From Snodgrassella alvi_G (GTDB lineage Bacteria > Pseudomonadota > Gammaproteobacteria > Burkholderiales > Neisseriaceae), in contig CAMLCH010000040.1 in assembly GCA_946478525.1 (NCBI GenBank), positions 1 through 18,993 of the forward strand: DNA of 18,993 nt, in the 5' to 3' direction. Below the pieces are notes generated by a model. It ran no database searches. It worked only from the letters and a program-made list of their open reading frames with translations, and was not told the origin of the DNA. Of the stretch, positions 1 to 7,019 are shown piece after piece. The position numbers were made by a program, and so were the translations under genes. Positions within the stretch are counted from its first letter, which is position 1. The number at the start of each line of letters is the position of its first letter.

Positions 1-2
1 GA

Positions 3-14
3 TATAATTTTTAC
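3..14 (+). promoter_or_regulatory. Candidate -10 box of first DUF3829 lipoprotein gene
   Basis: A perfect TATAAT lies at 3-8, followed by TTTTAC. The -35 region would fall outside the window. A start site near 15 would leave a leader of about 40 nt. The 12-mer 3-14 differs by one base from the -10 region of the paralogous gene (1779-1790), which supports a conserved element. Confidence 0.5.
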
Positions 15-55
15 ACATAATAAATTTTATTTTTACTTTTATTTAAGGATATTGT

Positions 56-1042
56 ATGAATTGGGGTAAAGCGGGAATAATTCGTTTAGCCATAATAGTT
101 TCTGGCGTATTATTAGTAGCCTCTTGCGGTGACAAATTAACTGGAACAAAAAATAAGGACGAAAAAGCAGTCAATGAAGTAGCAGGAATAACTCAGGACG
201 AAATAGCAAAATATAATAAATATATTGAATTTAATAATTATGCAGTAAAAAATGTTTCAAAAAATATTGATGAGTATCTTAAGCATATTGGTAAAGATCT
301 GCCATCAAAAGATGTACGGTTATATATAACTAGGTGGGGAACATATAAATGGATGGATGTAAAAGAATTACCGACGACAAAACCATTAATGAAAGAGATA
401 GATGATCCTGCGGCTGAATTAATACCGGTTGCAGAGAATTTAAATGTTTTATTGTCATCTGCCTATGATTATTATAATGCTAAAGATTATAAAGAGGATA
501 ATTTTGCCAAAGGGCAGGAGCTACATAAAAAAATACTAGCCGAAATACCTAAATTCGAAGCAGCGCAACAAAAACTCAGTGCGGCATTAGAAAATAAAGA
601 AACCACTATAGTCGTTCAAGAAATGAATAATGCTAAAAAGAATGGTCAAGAATTAACCTATAATAAGATTCTGGTGTTATTATCAATGAAGAAAATCATG
701 GCTGAACTGGAACGACAAAATATTTCAGCAGCTAATGTTATATCAACCGATCTTACTAAAATAAAGCCTTTATATGAGGAATTCGCTGCAGCACAAAAAG
801 CGCTTAGAGACACCGCGAATAGTAGTAAATACAAGGATAAAACCATTGTAAGACTATCTGTTTCGTTTATTTCGGAAACAACAAATTTTAAAACTGAAAT
901 GATTGAACTAATTGAGCGGGTAGAAGCTAAAAAAGCATTGCGTGAAAGCGAATTGGAGAGTCCTGAAAGTACAAGCGGGACGCCTGAAAAATTATATAAA
1001 ATCAGAGGTAGCGCAATTGATGATTATAACCGTAATCGGTAA
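56..1042 (+). CDS. DUF3829 (YiiG-like) lipoprotein, copy 1
   Basis: This is a predicted lipoprotein of 328 aa. Residues 1-24 form a lipoprotein signal peptide: N-terminal Lys and Arg, a hydrophobic stretch, and the lipobox V-A-S-C with Cys24 as the lipidated residue. Gly at +2 is not the usual inner-membrane retention signal, so outer-membrane sorting is plausible. The rest is charged and mostly helical. From memory of the family it resembles E. coli YiiG (DUF3829), most clearly at 139-160 (YY..K.Y..D.FAKGQELH) and at 230-242 (STDLTKIKPLYEE). The start is supported by AAGGA at 45-49, six bases before ATG. The function of DUF3829 proteins is not established; a periplasm-facing envelope role is inferred only from the lipid anchor. 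A paralogue follows at 1840. The gene is clearly AT-rich compared with the metabolic genes further right. Confidence 0.9.
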   Translation: MNWGKAGIIRLAIIVSGVLLVASCGDKLTGTKNKDEKAVNEVAGITQDEIAKYNKYIEFNNYAVKNVSKNIDEYLKHIGKDLPSKDVRLYITRWGTYKWMDVKELPTTKPLMKEIDDPAAELIPVAENLNVLLSSAYDYYNAKDYKEDNFAKGQELHKKILAEIPKFEAAQQKLSAALENKETTIVVQEMNNAKKNGQELTYNKILVLLSMKKIMAELERQNISAANVISTDLTKIKPLYEEFAAAQKALRDTANSSKYKDKTIVRLSVSFISETTNFKTEMIELIERVEAKKALRESELESPESTSGTPEKLYKIRGSAIDDYNRNR

Positions 1043-1057
1043 AAACTAAATTGTCAT

Positions 1058-1092
1058 TATAAGGTAATTCAGGTTTTCTGAATTACCTTATA
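1058..1092 (+). terminator. Terminator-like hairpin after DUF3829 copy 1
   Basis: A perfect 15-bp stem (1058-1072 with 1078-1092) encloses the loop GTTTT, 16 nt after the stop codon. The following bases are AT-rich but lack a clean T run. The core stem AAGGTAATTCAG is one base different from the hairpin after the paralogue (2902-2934), and the paired base is changed to match. Confidence 0.65.
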
Positions 1093-1354
1093 CATTGATA
1101 TTATGTAATCATAAAAATAAAAAATAGCAGGCTAGAATTCTTAAAAATATAAATAAAATTATGTTTATCAGTAATCAACCATTCTGAAAATCATAATTTT
1201 CAATTTAATTTATAATCAATTGATTGAAATAGTATTGCCTACTTTATTAATTATCAAAACTAACTAAAATTAAATATCATATTTGTGTCAGTTTACGCAT
1301 AAATTCTTTAAAACAATCTACACCAAGTAACACAAAATAGAGAAACGACGTTCA

Positions 1355-1521
1355 ATGTGGCTGTTTATCAAGAATTATCGTAAAAAAACTATGATAAATG
1401 ATGATTATTTGTCTAAGAAATTAGCAAATATTTTACCTATAAATTTATCAGAATTAATGAGTTACAGATAACTGATCATAAAGTTGAAGATTATTTTAGT
1501 AGTAATGATGCTGGTGATTAA
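1355..1521 (+). pseudogene. Possible frameshifted coding remnant
   Basis: A 38-codon frame from ATG 1355 to the stop at 1469-1471 ends in LANILPINLSELMSYR. In another frame the sequence continues as ELQITDHKVEDYFSSNDAGD to the stop at 1519-1521. The balanced, charged residue choice in both segments looks more like real coding than the surrounding DNA, and one shift near 1455-1460 would join them. No family is recognised and no ribosome binding site is evident. This may be chance. Confidence 0.2.
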
Positions 1522-1775
1522 CCCAGTTTTAATTTGTAATCCAAATAATTATTCTCAATTTTATTTATTATAAACAATAATAGATTGATATTTTTTGCCT
1601 TATATTAATGGTGAGGTTAAATGAGCGGATATAGATTTGGTCCTTGCCGAAAGAACATGGTAATTAAATACAGTAAAACAAATCTGTTGAATAGCTTTTA
1701 TTAATAAATCTATCTTGTTCCCGCAGAATGTTGGTGATTTTACGTTTTGATTGGATAAAATAATATTTATTAACA

Positions 1776-1790
1776 TGCTATAATATTTAC
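1776..1790 (+). promoter_or_regulatory. Extended -10 promoter of second DUF3829 gene
   Basis: TGC followed by a perfect TATAAT (1779-1784) makes an extended -10 element. No good -35 lies 17 bases upstream, which is common for extended -10 promoters. The start site would be near 1791, with a leader of about 50 nt. TATAATATTTAC here matches 11 of 12 bases with positions 3-14 before the paralogue. Confidence 0.6.
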
Positions 1791-1839
1791 CTGTCTATAG
1801 GAATAATTTTTTCGTTTGATAAAGTTTAAAAGGTCTATT

Positions 1840-2877
1840 ATGCGGTTTAATAAAGATGGATTTATTCGATTAGGTATGATTATATTAAGTAGTTTGATAA
1901 TCGTATCTTGTGGCGACAAATCACCCGCGCCGACGGTTAAACCAAAAGAGGATGTAAAAGAAGTCAAAGAAAGCAAAGAAACAGCAGATAAAAAAGATAT
2001 GGCTGTCACAAACAAAGATAATTTTGACAAATTCAATCAATATATAGAATTTTATAATGATGGTTTAATAGGTCTTTCTAGAGAATTAAGTGATTATTTA
2101 AATAAGGAAGGTAAAACAACAACACTCAAGCAGAGTGGCAAATACACTTCGGGAGCAAAATATAAACATTGGGAAGAAATAAAAAAATACAATAAAGAAA
2201 AGCCTGATTTTAAAGAATTAGATCAAACAGCAGCAGTATTGATTTCAGCAGCTGAAGAATTAGATGATTTATTGGCTTCTGCTCGTGAGTACTATAAAAC
2301 AAAAGCTTATACCGAAGATCAATATGCTAAAGGACAGGAGCTTCATACCAAAATTATTGCCGGTAGTGAAAAATATCAACAGGCTTATGCAAAATTTGAG
2401 TTAGCTTTAAGAGCCAAAGAAAATGAATACCGTAGCGCAGAAATGGAGCAAGCTAAGAAGGCTGGAAATGATGTAGTTTATAACAGAATTCTTGTTTCCG
2501 TACTAATGGATAAGATTCTAAATGAACTGGAAACACAAAAAGTTCTTGCTCGTAATGTATTGACAACGGATCTGACCAAAATCAAGCCGTTATATGATGA
2601 ATTAAATCAAGCATTAAGAACGCTGAAAGAAGCTAGCAGAGTGCAAAAACTGCCTAAAAATAAAGATCTGATTAATGACCATTATGCAAAAGGATTTATT
2701 GAAACGGCAACGAAGTTTAAAGTAGGTGTGGTGGATTTGATCGATAGAGTAGAAAGAAAGAAACCCTTAAATGCGGCTGAATTACGCGTGATTAATGTAT
2801 CACCAGCCAATGGTACGCCTGAACTATTAATGGAACTTAGAAAAGAGTCAATTAAAGATTATAATCAGTCTACATAA
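1840..2877 (+). CDS. DUF3829 (YiiG-like) lipoprotein, copy 2
   Basis: This encodes a 345-aa predicted lipoprotein, paralogous to the gene at 56-1042. ATG 1840 is preferred over an in-frame TTG at 1816 because AAAAGG at 1828-1833 sits six bases before it and because it puts the lipobox (I-V-S-C) Cys at residue 24, exactly as in copy 1. Both copies continue C-G-D-K. The linker after the Cys is Lys/Glu/Pro-rich and longer than in copy 1. The family blocks are at 151-172 (YYKTKAYTEDQYAKGQELH) and 242-254 (TTDLTKIKPLYDE). The C-terminal third is also alignable by eye (FIET.TKFK, LIDRVE.KK, GTPELL), ending D-Y-N. The function is unknown; the lipid anchor suggests the cell envelope. The pair is best explained by tandem duplication followed by divergence. 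Confidence 0.9.
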   Translation: MRFNKDGFIRLGMIILSSLIIVSCGDKSPAPTVKPKEDVKEVKESKETADKKDMAVTNKDNFDKFNQYIEFYNDGLIGLSRELSDYLNKEGKTTTLKQSGKYTSGAKYKHWEEIKKYNKEKPDFKELDQTAAVLISAAEELDDLLASAREYYKTKAYTEDQYAKGQELHTKIIAGSEKYQQAYAKFELALRAKENEYRSAEMEQAKKAGNDVVYNRILVSVLMDKILNELETQKVLARNVLTTDLTKIKPLYDELNQALRTLKEASRVQKLPKNKDLINDHYAKGFIETATKFKVGVVDLIDRVERKKPLNAAELRVINVSPANGTPELLMELRKESIKDYNQST

Positions 2878-2901
2878 TTTTCAATGTATTGGATTTGAAT
2901 T

Positions 2902-2936
2902 AAAAGGTAATTTAGTATCACTAAATTACCTTTTTT
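2902..2936 (+). terminator. Rho-independent terminator after DUF3829 copy 2
   Basis: A perfect 14-bp stem (2902-2915 with 2921-2934) with loop TATCA runs into a T run at 2931-2936, 24 nt after the stop codon. The stem shares AAGGTAATT-AG with the hairpin at 1058-1092 and differs by a compensated C-G to T-A pair. Confidence 0.85.
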
Positions 2937-3861
2937 AGACGTTTTTCAGAACGGATAAGAGATAAGTTAATAATTATTCCGTAAGTTACGTAGTAAAAAG
3001 AATTATGCCAGCAGACTGTTTTAATGATTAAAAAATTCTTCAGGAATTTTAATCTGAGACCTTACATCTGCTATAAGCACACATTCAGAATATATTCTGC
3101 ATTAAGAGCTTATTTGCTCAGATATTAATTTATGATTTTTCTATGTTTTATTTAATGCGTATATTTCAGGATTGATACTGGAAAGTACGTTAATACTTAT
3201 ATCTTAATATTTTTATATATTCCTCCTTTTCATTCTATATCCTCTATCAGTTCTGTCTATTTTATCTGCCTGATTTTAATAAGTTTAAATACTATTTGAG
3301 GATTAAATTCATTAATGGCTTCATTTGCGCAGGGAGAATGATAGCAAGGTATTTTTGCAATGGTTTTACAGGTTCTCAATGGTATGATTATTTATTGTCA
3401 TTTTATTAGCTCCTCGCATATTTTTTCTGCTACATAATCTGATATTATTAAATTTATTAAGATGTTATATTTATAAGCTTCATTATTTTATTTATGAAAT
3501 TTATTGTTTCTAGTGCTATTCAGAAGAATTATCAGCGAATATAGGTAAGGAAATAATGAAGTTCAGATTAAAAGTAGTGATAGCAAACCATATTTTTAAA
3601 TTTTCTTTATTATAAGATGTAATAAAATAATTTCCTAAATACTATAATCATTTTTCTGTGTTTCGCATAAGCTTATTAATGTCATACAGATAACGAATAT
3701 AAGAATGTATAAAATCTTAATTATAAAATTATTTTTTATATTTGAATGTAGATAAGCAGCAAATTTGATTAAATCAGTCATCAATACTATTTTAAATTAC
3801 TAATTCAAAATAGTATTGATGTCATCATGGAATATTTACTATATTTGTGCTGTTATTTCAG
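2937..3861. other. Long AT-rich stretch without a supported gene
   Basis: More than 900 bases with no convincing gene on either strand. There is a 71-codon stop-free frame on plus (3194-3409), rich in Phe, Tyr, Leu and Ile, with its only ATG late in the frame. A 14-bp palindrome CAGAATATATTCTG lies at 3086-3099, and on minus an AGGAGG-like motif near 3222-3229 has no start codon at a useful distance. A 15-bp inverted repeat closes the region at 3779-3821. This may be decayed accessory DNA. Confidence 0.45.
3779..3821 (-). terminator. Hairpin downstream of the NlpC/P60-like gene
   Basis: Perfect 15-bp arms (3779-3793 and 3807-3821, CATCAATACTATTTT and its complement) surround a 13-nt loop, 40 bases past the stop of the minus-strand gene at 3862. 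There is no T run beyond the stem on minus, so termination is plausible but not canonical. It could also protect the 3' end of the mRNA. Confidence 0.45.
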
Positions 3862-4521
3862 TTATCTATCATAATAGTGTACGATATTAAGAAGCTCGGA
3901 GCGCGACATATCACCGGGATTATTGCCGGGTTGACCTTCAGGAATGGGTATGCCCATTTTTTTAAAATGTTTTACCCAATATTCGGGAAATTCGCCACTG
4001 TCTTTTGATTTAAACGTCATCGGCTGTAATGGAAAAACTTCTTGTCCGTGGTTGGCTTCTTTGAAGATTTGATAGATTAATTCAGAACAATAATATTGGT
4101 CATTATTGATATCAAATGCATCATCATATTTTTTGCCTACTTTTTGTTTTGCATACTGTAATGCCGACTGAATCAGTGGTTGGTAAGGTGGCTTTAGTCT
4201 GCCCACAACTGAGCGTCGAGTACATTTCTCCTGCGGATACAAATAGGTTTGAAGTGGTGTTATGGTGACTTCTGGGTGGGTTGCCTCGATAACATAGATC
4301 TGCTCAGGTGTTTTATGCCAAACAATGCCAACATGGGTAAAGTTATAGCCGTCTATGCCTCGAGTCGCTTCTTTAATGGCACTACTCATACCGCCATTAC
4401 AGGCTTCCTGAAAGATTAAATCACCATCTTGGAGAGCAAAGGTAGACTGCGCATTAGCAGAATGATGCAGCAGCAAACAGACCAGAATAGATAGTAAGAA
4501 ACTAATATACTTTTTTTGCAT
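3862..4521 (-). CDS. Secreted YiiX/YebB-like NlpC/P60-family cysteine hydrolase
   Basis: The protein has 219 aa with a Sec signal peptide (K3-K4, hydrophobic 6-18, S-A-N-A before the likely cleavage after residue 24). The mature part has the order of a permuted papain-like NlpC/P60 (DUF830, YiiX-type) domain: the strand DGDLIF at 32-37, the catalytic His motif FTHVGIV with His63, an acidic residue in VIEA (Glu79), and the nucleophile motif YYCSELIY with Cys145. The length matches E. coli YiiX (about 200 aa). In this permuted subclass the His precedes the Cys, as seen here. Such enzymes act on amide or ester bonds; the substrate of this subgroup (peptide, lipid or cell wall) is not certain. 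Location should be periplasmic or outside the cell. The ribosome binding site is weak. The gene is divergent from azlCD, with 144 bases shared. Confidence 0.85.
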   Translation of the reverse strand: MQKKYISFLLSILVCLLLHHSANAQSTFALQDGDLIFQEACNGGMSSAIKEATRGIDGYNFTHVGIVWHKTPEQIYVIEATHPEVTITPLQTYLYPQEKCTRRSVVGRLKPPYQPLIQSALQYAKQKVGKKYDDAFDINNDQYYCSELIYQIFKEANHGQEVFPLQPMTFKSKDSGEFPEYWVKHFKKMGIPIPEGQPGNNPGDMSRSELLNIVHYYDR

Positions 4522-4551
4522 TTATGTATAGTTGAGTTAATTGTACAGAAA

Positions 4552-4557
4552 ATTATA
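4552..4557 (-). promoter_or_regulatory. Candidate -10 box for the minus-strand hydrolase gene
   Basis: The complement reads a perfect TATAAT (4557 down to 4552), about 30 bases before the start codon at 4521. No good -35 is visible at 16-18 bases, so this is a tentative assignment. Confidence 0.4.
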
Positions 4558-4606
4558 CTGCTAATTTGAGTGCTCAGCCACTGTCCGTAGACTGTAAATA
4601 TACATT

Positions 4607-4636
4607 TTGACTGGGACAAATTAGCACATTTATAAT
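4607..4636 (+). promoter_or_regulatory. Sigma-70-type promoter of azlCD
   Basis: TTGACT at 4607-4612 and a perfect TATAAT at 4631-4636 are separated by 18 bases. The start site would be near 4643, giving a short leader of about 23 nt that contains GGAA (4656-4659) six bases before ATG 4666. This is the closest match to consensus in the window and suggests strong basal expression. Confidence 0.75.
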
Positions 4637-4665
4637 GGTTATTTAGCTATTATTCGGAACTTTTA

Positions 4666-5376
4666 ATGGTATTGTCTGCCCCTAAATTATCGCCCAGACA
4701 TGAAATGAAACGAGGTTTAATTGCAGCTTTGCCTATTATGTTAAGCTTTGTTCCTTTTGCATTGCTTTTGGGTGCGCAGGCGGTACAAAAGGGGATAACT
4801 AGCGGACAAATTACCTTAATGGCTGGCATTAATTTTGCCGGTGGTTCGGAATTTGTGGCTGTTAAGTTATGGTCATCTCCGCCTCATTTATTATTAATCG
4901 CTTTGATGACGTTACTGGTGAATAGTCGTCATATTTTAATGGGCGCAGCTTTAACACCTTATATGAAAGATATGCCGGCGCGAAAAGTTTTGCCGGCGTT
5001 ATTTTTAATGTGCGATGAAAGCTGGGCGCTGGGTTTTGCCGAAGCTAAAAAAGCTCAGGATAGAAAGTTTAATTATTATTTTTATATGGGCGCAGCTCTG
5101 GGCTTATATCTGAGCTGGATCTGTTTTACTGCACTTGGCGCCAGTCTGGGACCGGTACTTGGTGACGTGACCAAATACGGTTTTGATATGGCTTTTGTGG
5201 CTGTGTTTTTAGTATTACTCAAAGGGATGTGGAAAGGATGCAAAGCAGCAATTCCGTGGTTGGTCAGTCTGGGGGCTGCAATTGCCGGTTATTGTCTGTT
5301 ACCGGGCGCGTGGTATGTATTAATAGGTTCTCTGGCCGGGTTGGTTGTGGCGTTTGTGATGGCACAATATGATTGA
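4666..5376 (+). CDS. azlC: AzlC family branched-chain amino acid exporter, large subunit
   Basis: A 236-aa polytopic inner-membrane protein. Typical AzlC features are the N-terminal R-G-L-I-A-A-L-P-I..S-F-V-P-F-A segment (16-33), the M.G.NFAGGSEF motif (52-64), the conserved NSRH (residues 86-89) with LMGAAL just after, and several hydrophobic helices through to the C terminus. In characterised members (B. subtilis AzlCD, E. coli YgaZH) the large subunit works with a small partner to export branched-chain amino acids or analogues; here the exact substrate is inferred from family. The next gene, azlD, overlaps it by 8 bases, so the two are co-translated. GGAA six bases before ATG supports this start. 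The operon has a near-consensus promoter at 4607-4636. Confidence 0.93.
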   Translation: MVLSAPKLSPRHEMKRGLIAALPIMLSFVPFALLLGAQAVQKGITSGQITLMAGINFAGGSEFVAVKLWSSPPHLLLIALMTLLVNSRHILMGAALTPYMKDMPARKVLPALFLMCDESWALGFAEAKKAQDRKFNYYFYMGAALGLYLSWICFTALGASLGPVLGDVTKYGFDMAFVAVFLVLLKGMWKGCKAAIPWLVSLGAAIAGYCLLPGAWYVLIGSLAGLVVAFVMAQYD

Positions 5377-5671
5377 TTTTTCTGCTTTATTCACTATTAT
5401 GGCTATGGCTGTGGTTACATATATTACCAGAGTAACCGGCTATTTGTTATTACGTAATCGTATTTTAAGCCCGCGGATGACAAAAGTACTCGAAGCAATT
5501 CCCGGCTGTGTGCTGATTGCGGTAATCGCCCCAGCATTTGCGACCAATAACGTCGCTAATTTGATTGCTGTGGTGCTAACATTATTACTAGCCAGCCGTT
5601 TTTCACTTTTAATTACTGTTATTGGTAGTGTTGTCATGACTGCTTTACTGCGTCATTTTCTGTCTTTCTGA
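5369..5671 (+). CDS. azlD: AzlD family branched-chain amino acid exporter, small subunit
   Basis: A 100-aa hydrophobic protein, the usual AzlD length. The family pattern is visible: an N-terminal helix followed by ITRVTGYLLL (19-28), then L..IPGCVLIAVIAPA (41-56), then two more helices. It is the obligatory partner of AzlC in the export complex. The start lies inside the end of azlC (the ATG of ATGATTGA, with the azlC TGA at 5374-5376), a typical translational-coupling arrangement. Confidence 0.92.
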   Translation: MIDFSALFTIMAMAVVTYITRVTGYLLLRNRILSPRMTKVLEAIPGCVLIAVIAPAFATNNVANLIAVVLTLLLASRFSLLITVIGSVVMTALLRHFLSF

Positions 5672-5744
5672 TCGCTGTTTCCATTTTAATCTTAATTGAA
5701 TGTTACTGATTGTGCTCGGACAAATCTAATTAATCGTAGTGGTT

Positions 5745-5778
5745 TCCGGCTTATTTTGTTTGTCAGTTATTTGCCGGA
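5745..5778 (+). terminator. Possible weak terminator after azlCD
   Basis: TCCGGC (5745-5750) pairs with GCCGGA (5773-5778) around a 22-nt loop, followed by an AT-rich stretch with TTTT at 5787-5790. Outer arms CTAAT/ATTAG add some pairing. The loop is long, so the call is uncertain. The rest of 5672-5977 holds the inverted repeat described at 5911-5948. Confidence 0.3.
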
Positions 5779-5910
5779 TAATTAGTTTTATCTACATAAT
5801 TAAAATCCCCAATCGATATTTTACTATTCATATTTATCATGTTAATTATTAAAGAATAAATGGTAAATTTGCTTTCTTTTCCAGTGGTTAGCAGTTACAT
5901 TAGATAATGA

Positions 5911-5948
5911 ATAATTTATCTGTAAGAAAAATAGAGTAGATAAATTAT
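5911..5948. promoter_or_regulatory. Inverted repeat upstream of nitroreductase gene
   Basis: Perfect 11-bp arms ATAATTTATCT (5911-5921) and AGATAAATTAT (5938-5948) lie around a 16-base centre, 29 bases before the nitroreductase start. The position fits an operator for a dimeric repressor or a leader hairpin. No regulator gene is adjacent. Confidence 0.35.
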
Positions 5949-5977
5949 GGTTATTCTGGAAGATGAAAGGAGTGAAG

Positions 5978-6577
5978 ATGAATAATGTATTTATCGATGC
6001 GATGGCTAAGCGTCGTAGTCAGTATGCTCTGGGTAAAAATGTGTCTATACCACAGAATGAGCTGACAGAGCTTATTGAAAAAGCGGTTAAACTATCTCCC
6101 TCTGCTTTTAATTCGCAGAGTGCCCGAGTGATAATTCTTTATGGCGCACACAGTGATAAGTTCTGGCAGATTGTGATGAGTAAATTAAGGGCTATCGTTC
6201 CTGCCGATAAATTTGCACCTACCGAAGCCAAAATCAATAGTTTTGCTGCTGGTATTGGTACGATTTTGTTCTATGAGGATCAAAATATTATATCTTCACT
6301 ACAGCAGCAATATCCGAACTATCATGATCAATTTCCTATCTGGTCTGAACAGGGCAGTGGAATTGCCCAGTTTGCGGTCTGGAGTGCTCTGGCTAATGCT
6401 GGTATAGGAGCCAATCTGCAACACTATAATCCTTTACCGGATGCAGATGTGGCTAAAGAATGGAATATTGCGCCGAGTTGGAAACTACGCGCTATGATGC
6501 CTTTTGGATCGAATGAGAAAGCAATTGCAGAGAAGTCTTTTATGGCTGATAGTGAACGGTTTAAAGTGTTTAGCTAG
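5978..6577 (+). CDS. Nitroreductase family FMN-dependent oxidoreductase
   Basis: A 199-aa protein of the small nitroreductase group, which reduces nitro compounds, quinones or similar acceptors with NAD(P)H through bound FMN. It shows the N-terminal FMN phosphate-binding pattern KRRSQYAL (11-18), the SPSAFNSQSARVIIL segment (40-54), the central helix with GIGTILFYED (92-101), SGIAQFAVWSALANAGIGANLQHY (127-150), and a C-terminal MMPFGS (173-178). ATG 5978 is chosen over ATG 5963 because AAAGGAG at 5966-5972 is an ideal ribosome binding site for it and would lie inside the longer version. It is monocistronic, with an inverted repeat upstream and a strong terminator after it. The natural substrate is unknown. 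Confidence 0.9.
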   Translation: MNNVFIDAMAKRRSQYALGKNVSIPQNELTELIEKAVKLSPSAFNSQSARVIILYGAHSDKFWQIVMSKLRAIVPADKFAPTEAKINSFAAGIGTILFYEDQNIISSLQQQYPNYHDQFPIWSEQGSGIAQFAVWSALANAGIGANLQHYNPLPDADVAKEWNIAPSWKLRAMMPFGSNEKAIAEKSFMADSERFKVFS

Positions 6578-6609
6578 GCTCAATCTGCTTTTAACAGCTT
6601 TCTGATTGT

Positions 6610-6655
6610 GACCGGATTTTGAAATTTGCAAAATCCGGTCTTTGTTTATATTTTT
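6610..6655 (+). terminator. Rho-independent terminator after nitroreductase gene
   Basis: A perfect 12-bp stem GACCGGATTTTG (6610-6621) with 6629-6640 around a 7-nt loop, followed by a T-rich run, begins 33 bases after the stop codon. Confidence 0.9.
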
Positions 6656-6723
6656 ACGAATGATTAAGTAGACTGAGATTGTTTTTAGTATTGCCGATAA
6701 TGCAGTAAAGAGTGGCTGTTAAT

Positions 6724-6741
6724 GGAGTTGTTGAATAAATA
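6724..6741. repeat. Possible solitary IS903-type terminal repeat
   Basis: The 18 bases match 15 of 18 with the terminal inverted repeat I remember for the IS903 group of the IS5 family (GGCTTTGTTGAATAAATC), including an unbroken TTGTTGAATAAAT. No second end and no transposase remains are visible in the window. It may be an eroded end or a chance match in AT-rich DNA. Confidence 0.2.
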
Positions 6742-7019
6742 ATAATTTTAATGAATATTCAGAAAAAATAGCTTGCTATCTTTAAACAAAAATACTGTTA
6801 CACATAATTTTGCCAACCAAGTAATTGATTTGTGTTGAGACATATTTATGTAACAAAAAATTAAATAGACACAATTTAGATGCTGGCGATGGTCTTGTGA
6901 TTATTGTATAGATTTTTTTATGTTTACTAGAATTCAAATTCATTGACGGAGTTATGATTGCTTTTTTGATTTAATGGTGAGGTCAACTGCTTTGATTACT
7001 ATTATTTAGAGTATGATAA

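Larger units (their letters stand above)
1043..1839. other. Gene-poor AT-rich spacer between lipoprotein paralogues
   Basis: About 800 bases with no convincing intact gene. They hold the hairpin of the upstream gene, a possible coding remnant at 1355-1521, and the promoter of the next gene at 1776-1784. A 27-codon frame at 1621-1704 has a GAGGT-like sequence before its ATG but shows nothing recognisable. The length and extreme AT content suggest eroded accessory DNA; that is inference. Confidence 0.5.

Noticed and set aside
1816..1839. In-frame TTG start that would lengthen the second lipoprotein by eight residues
   Set aside because: The ATG at 1840 has AAAAGG six bases upstream, and it places the lipid Cys at residue 24 as in the paralogue.
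3556..3615. 19-codon frame with AAGGA before its ATG in the gene-poor region
   Set aside because: Very short and without any recognisable feature; the ribosome binding site match is expected by chance in purine-rich AT DNA.
4416..4619. 67-residue frame on minus overlapping the hydrolase start
   Set aside because: It lies in another frame of the hydrolase gene and its promoter, with no protein-like features.
5947..5985. 12-codon frame overlapping the nitroreductase start, a possible leader peptide
   Set aside because: No ribosome binding site, and its end falls inside the real gene by simple frame geometry.
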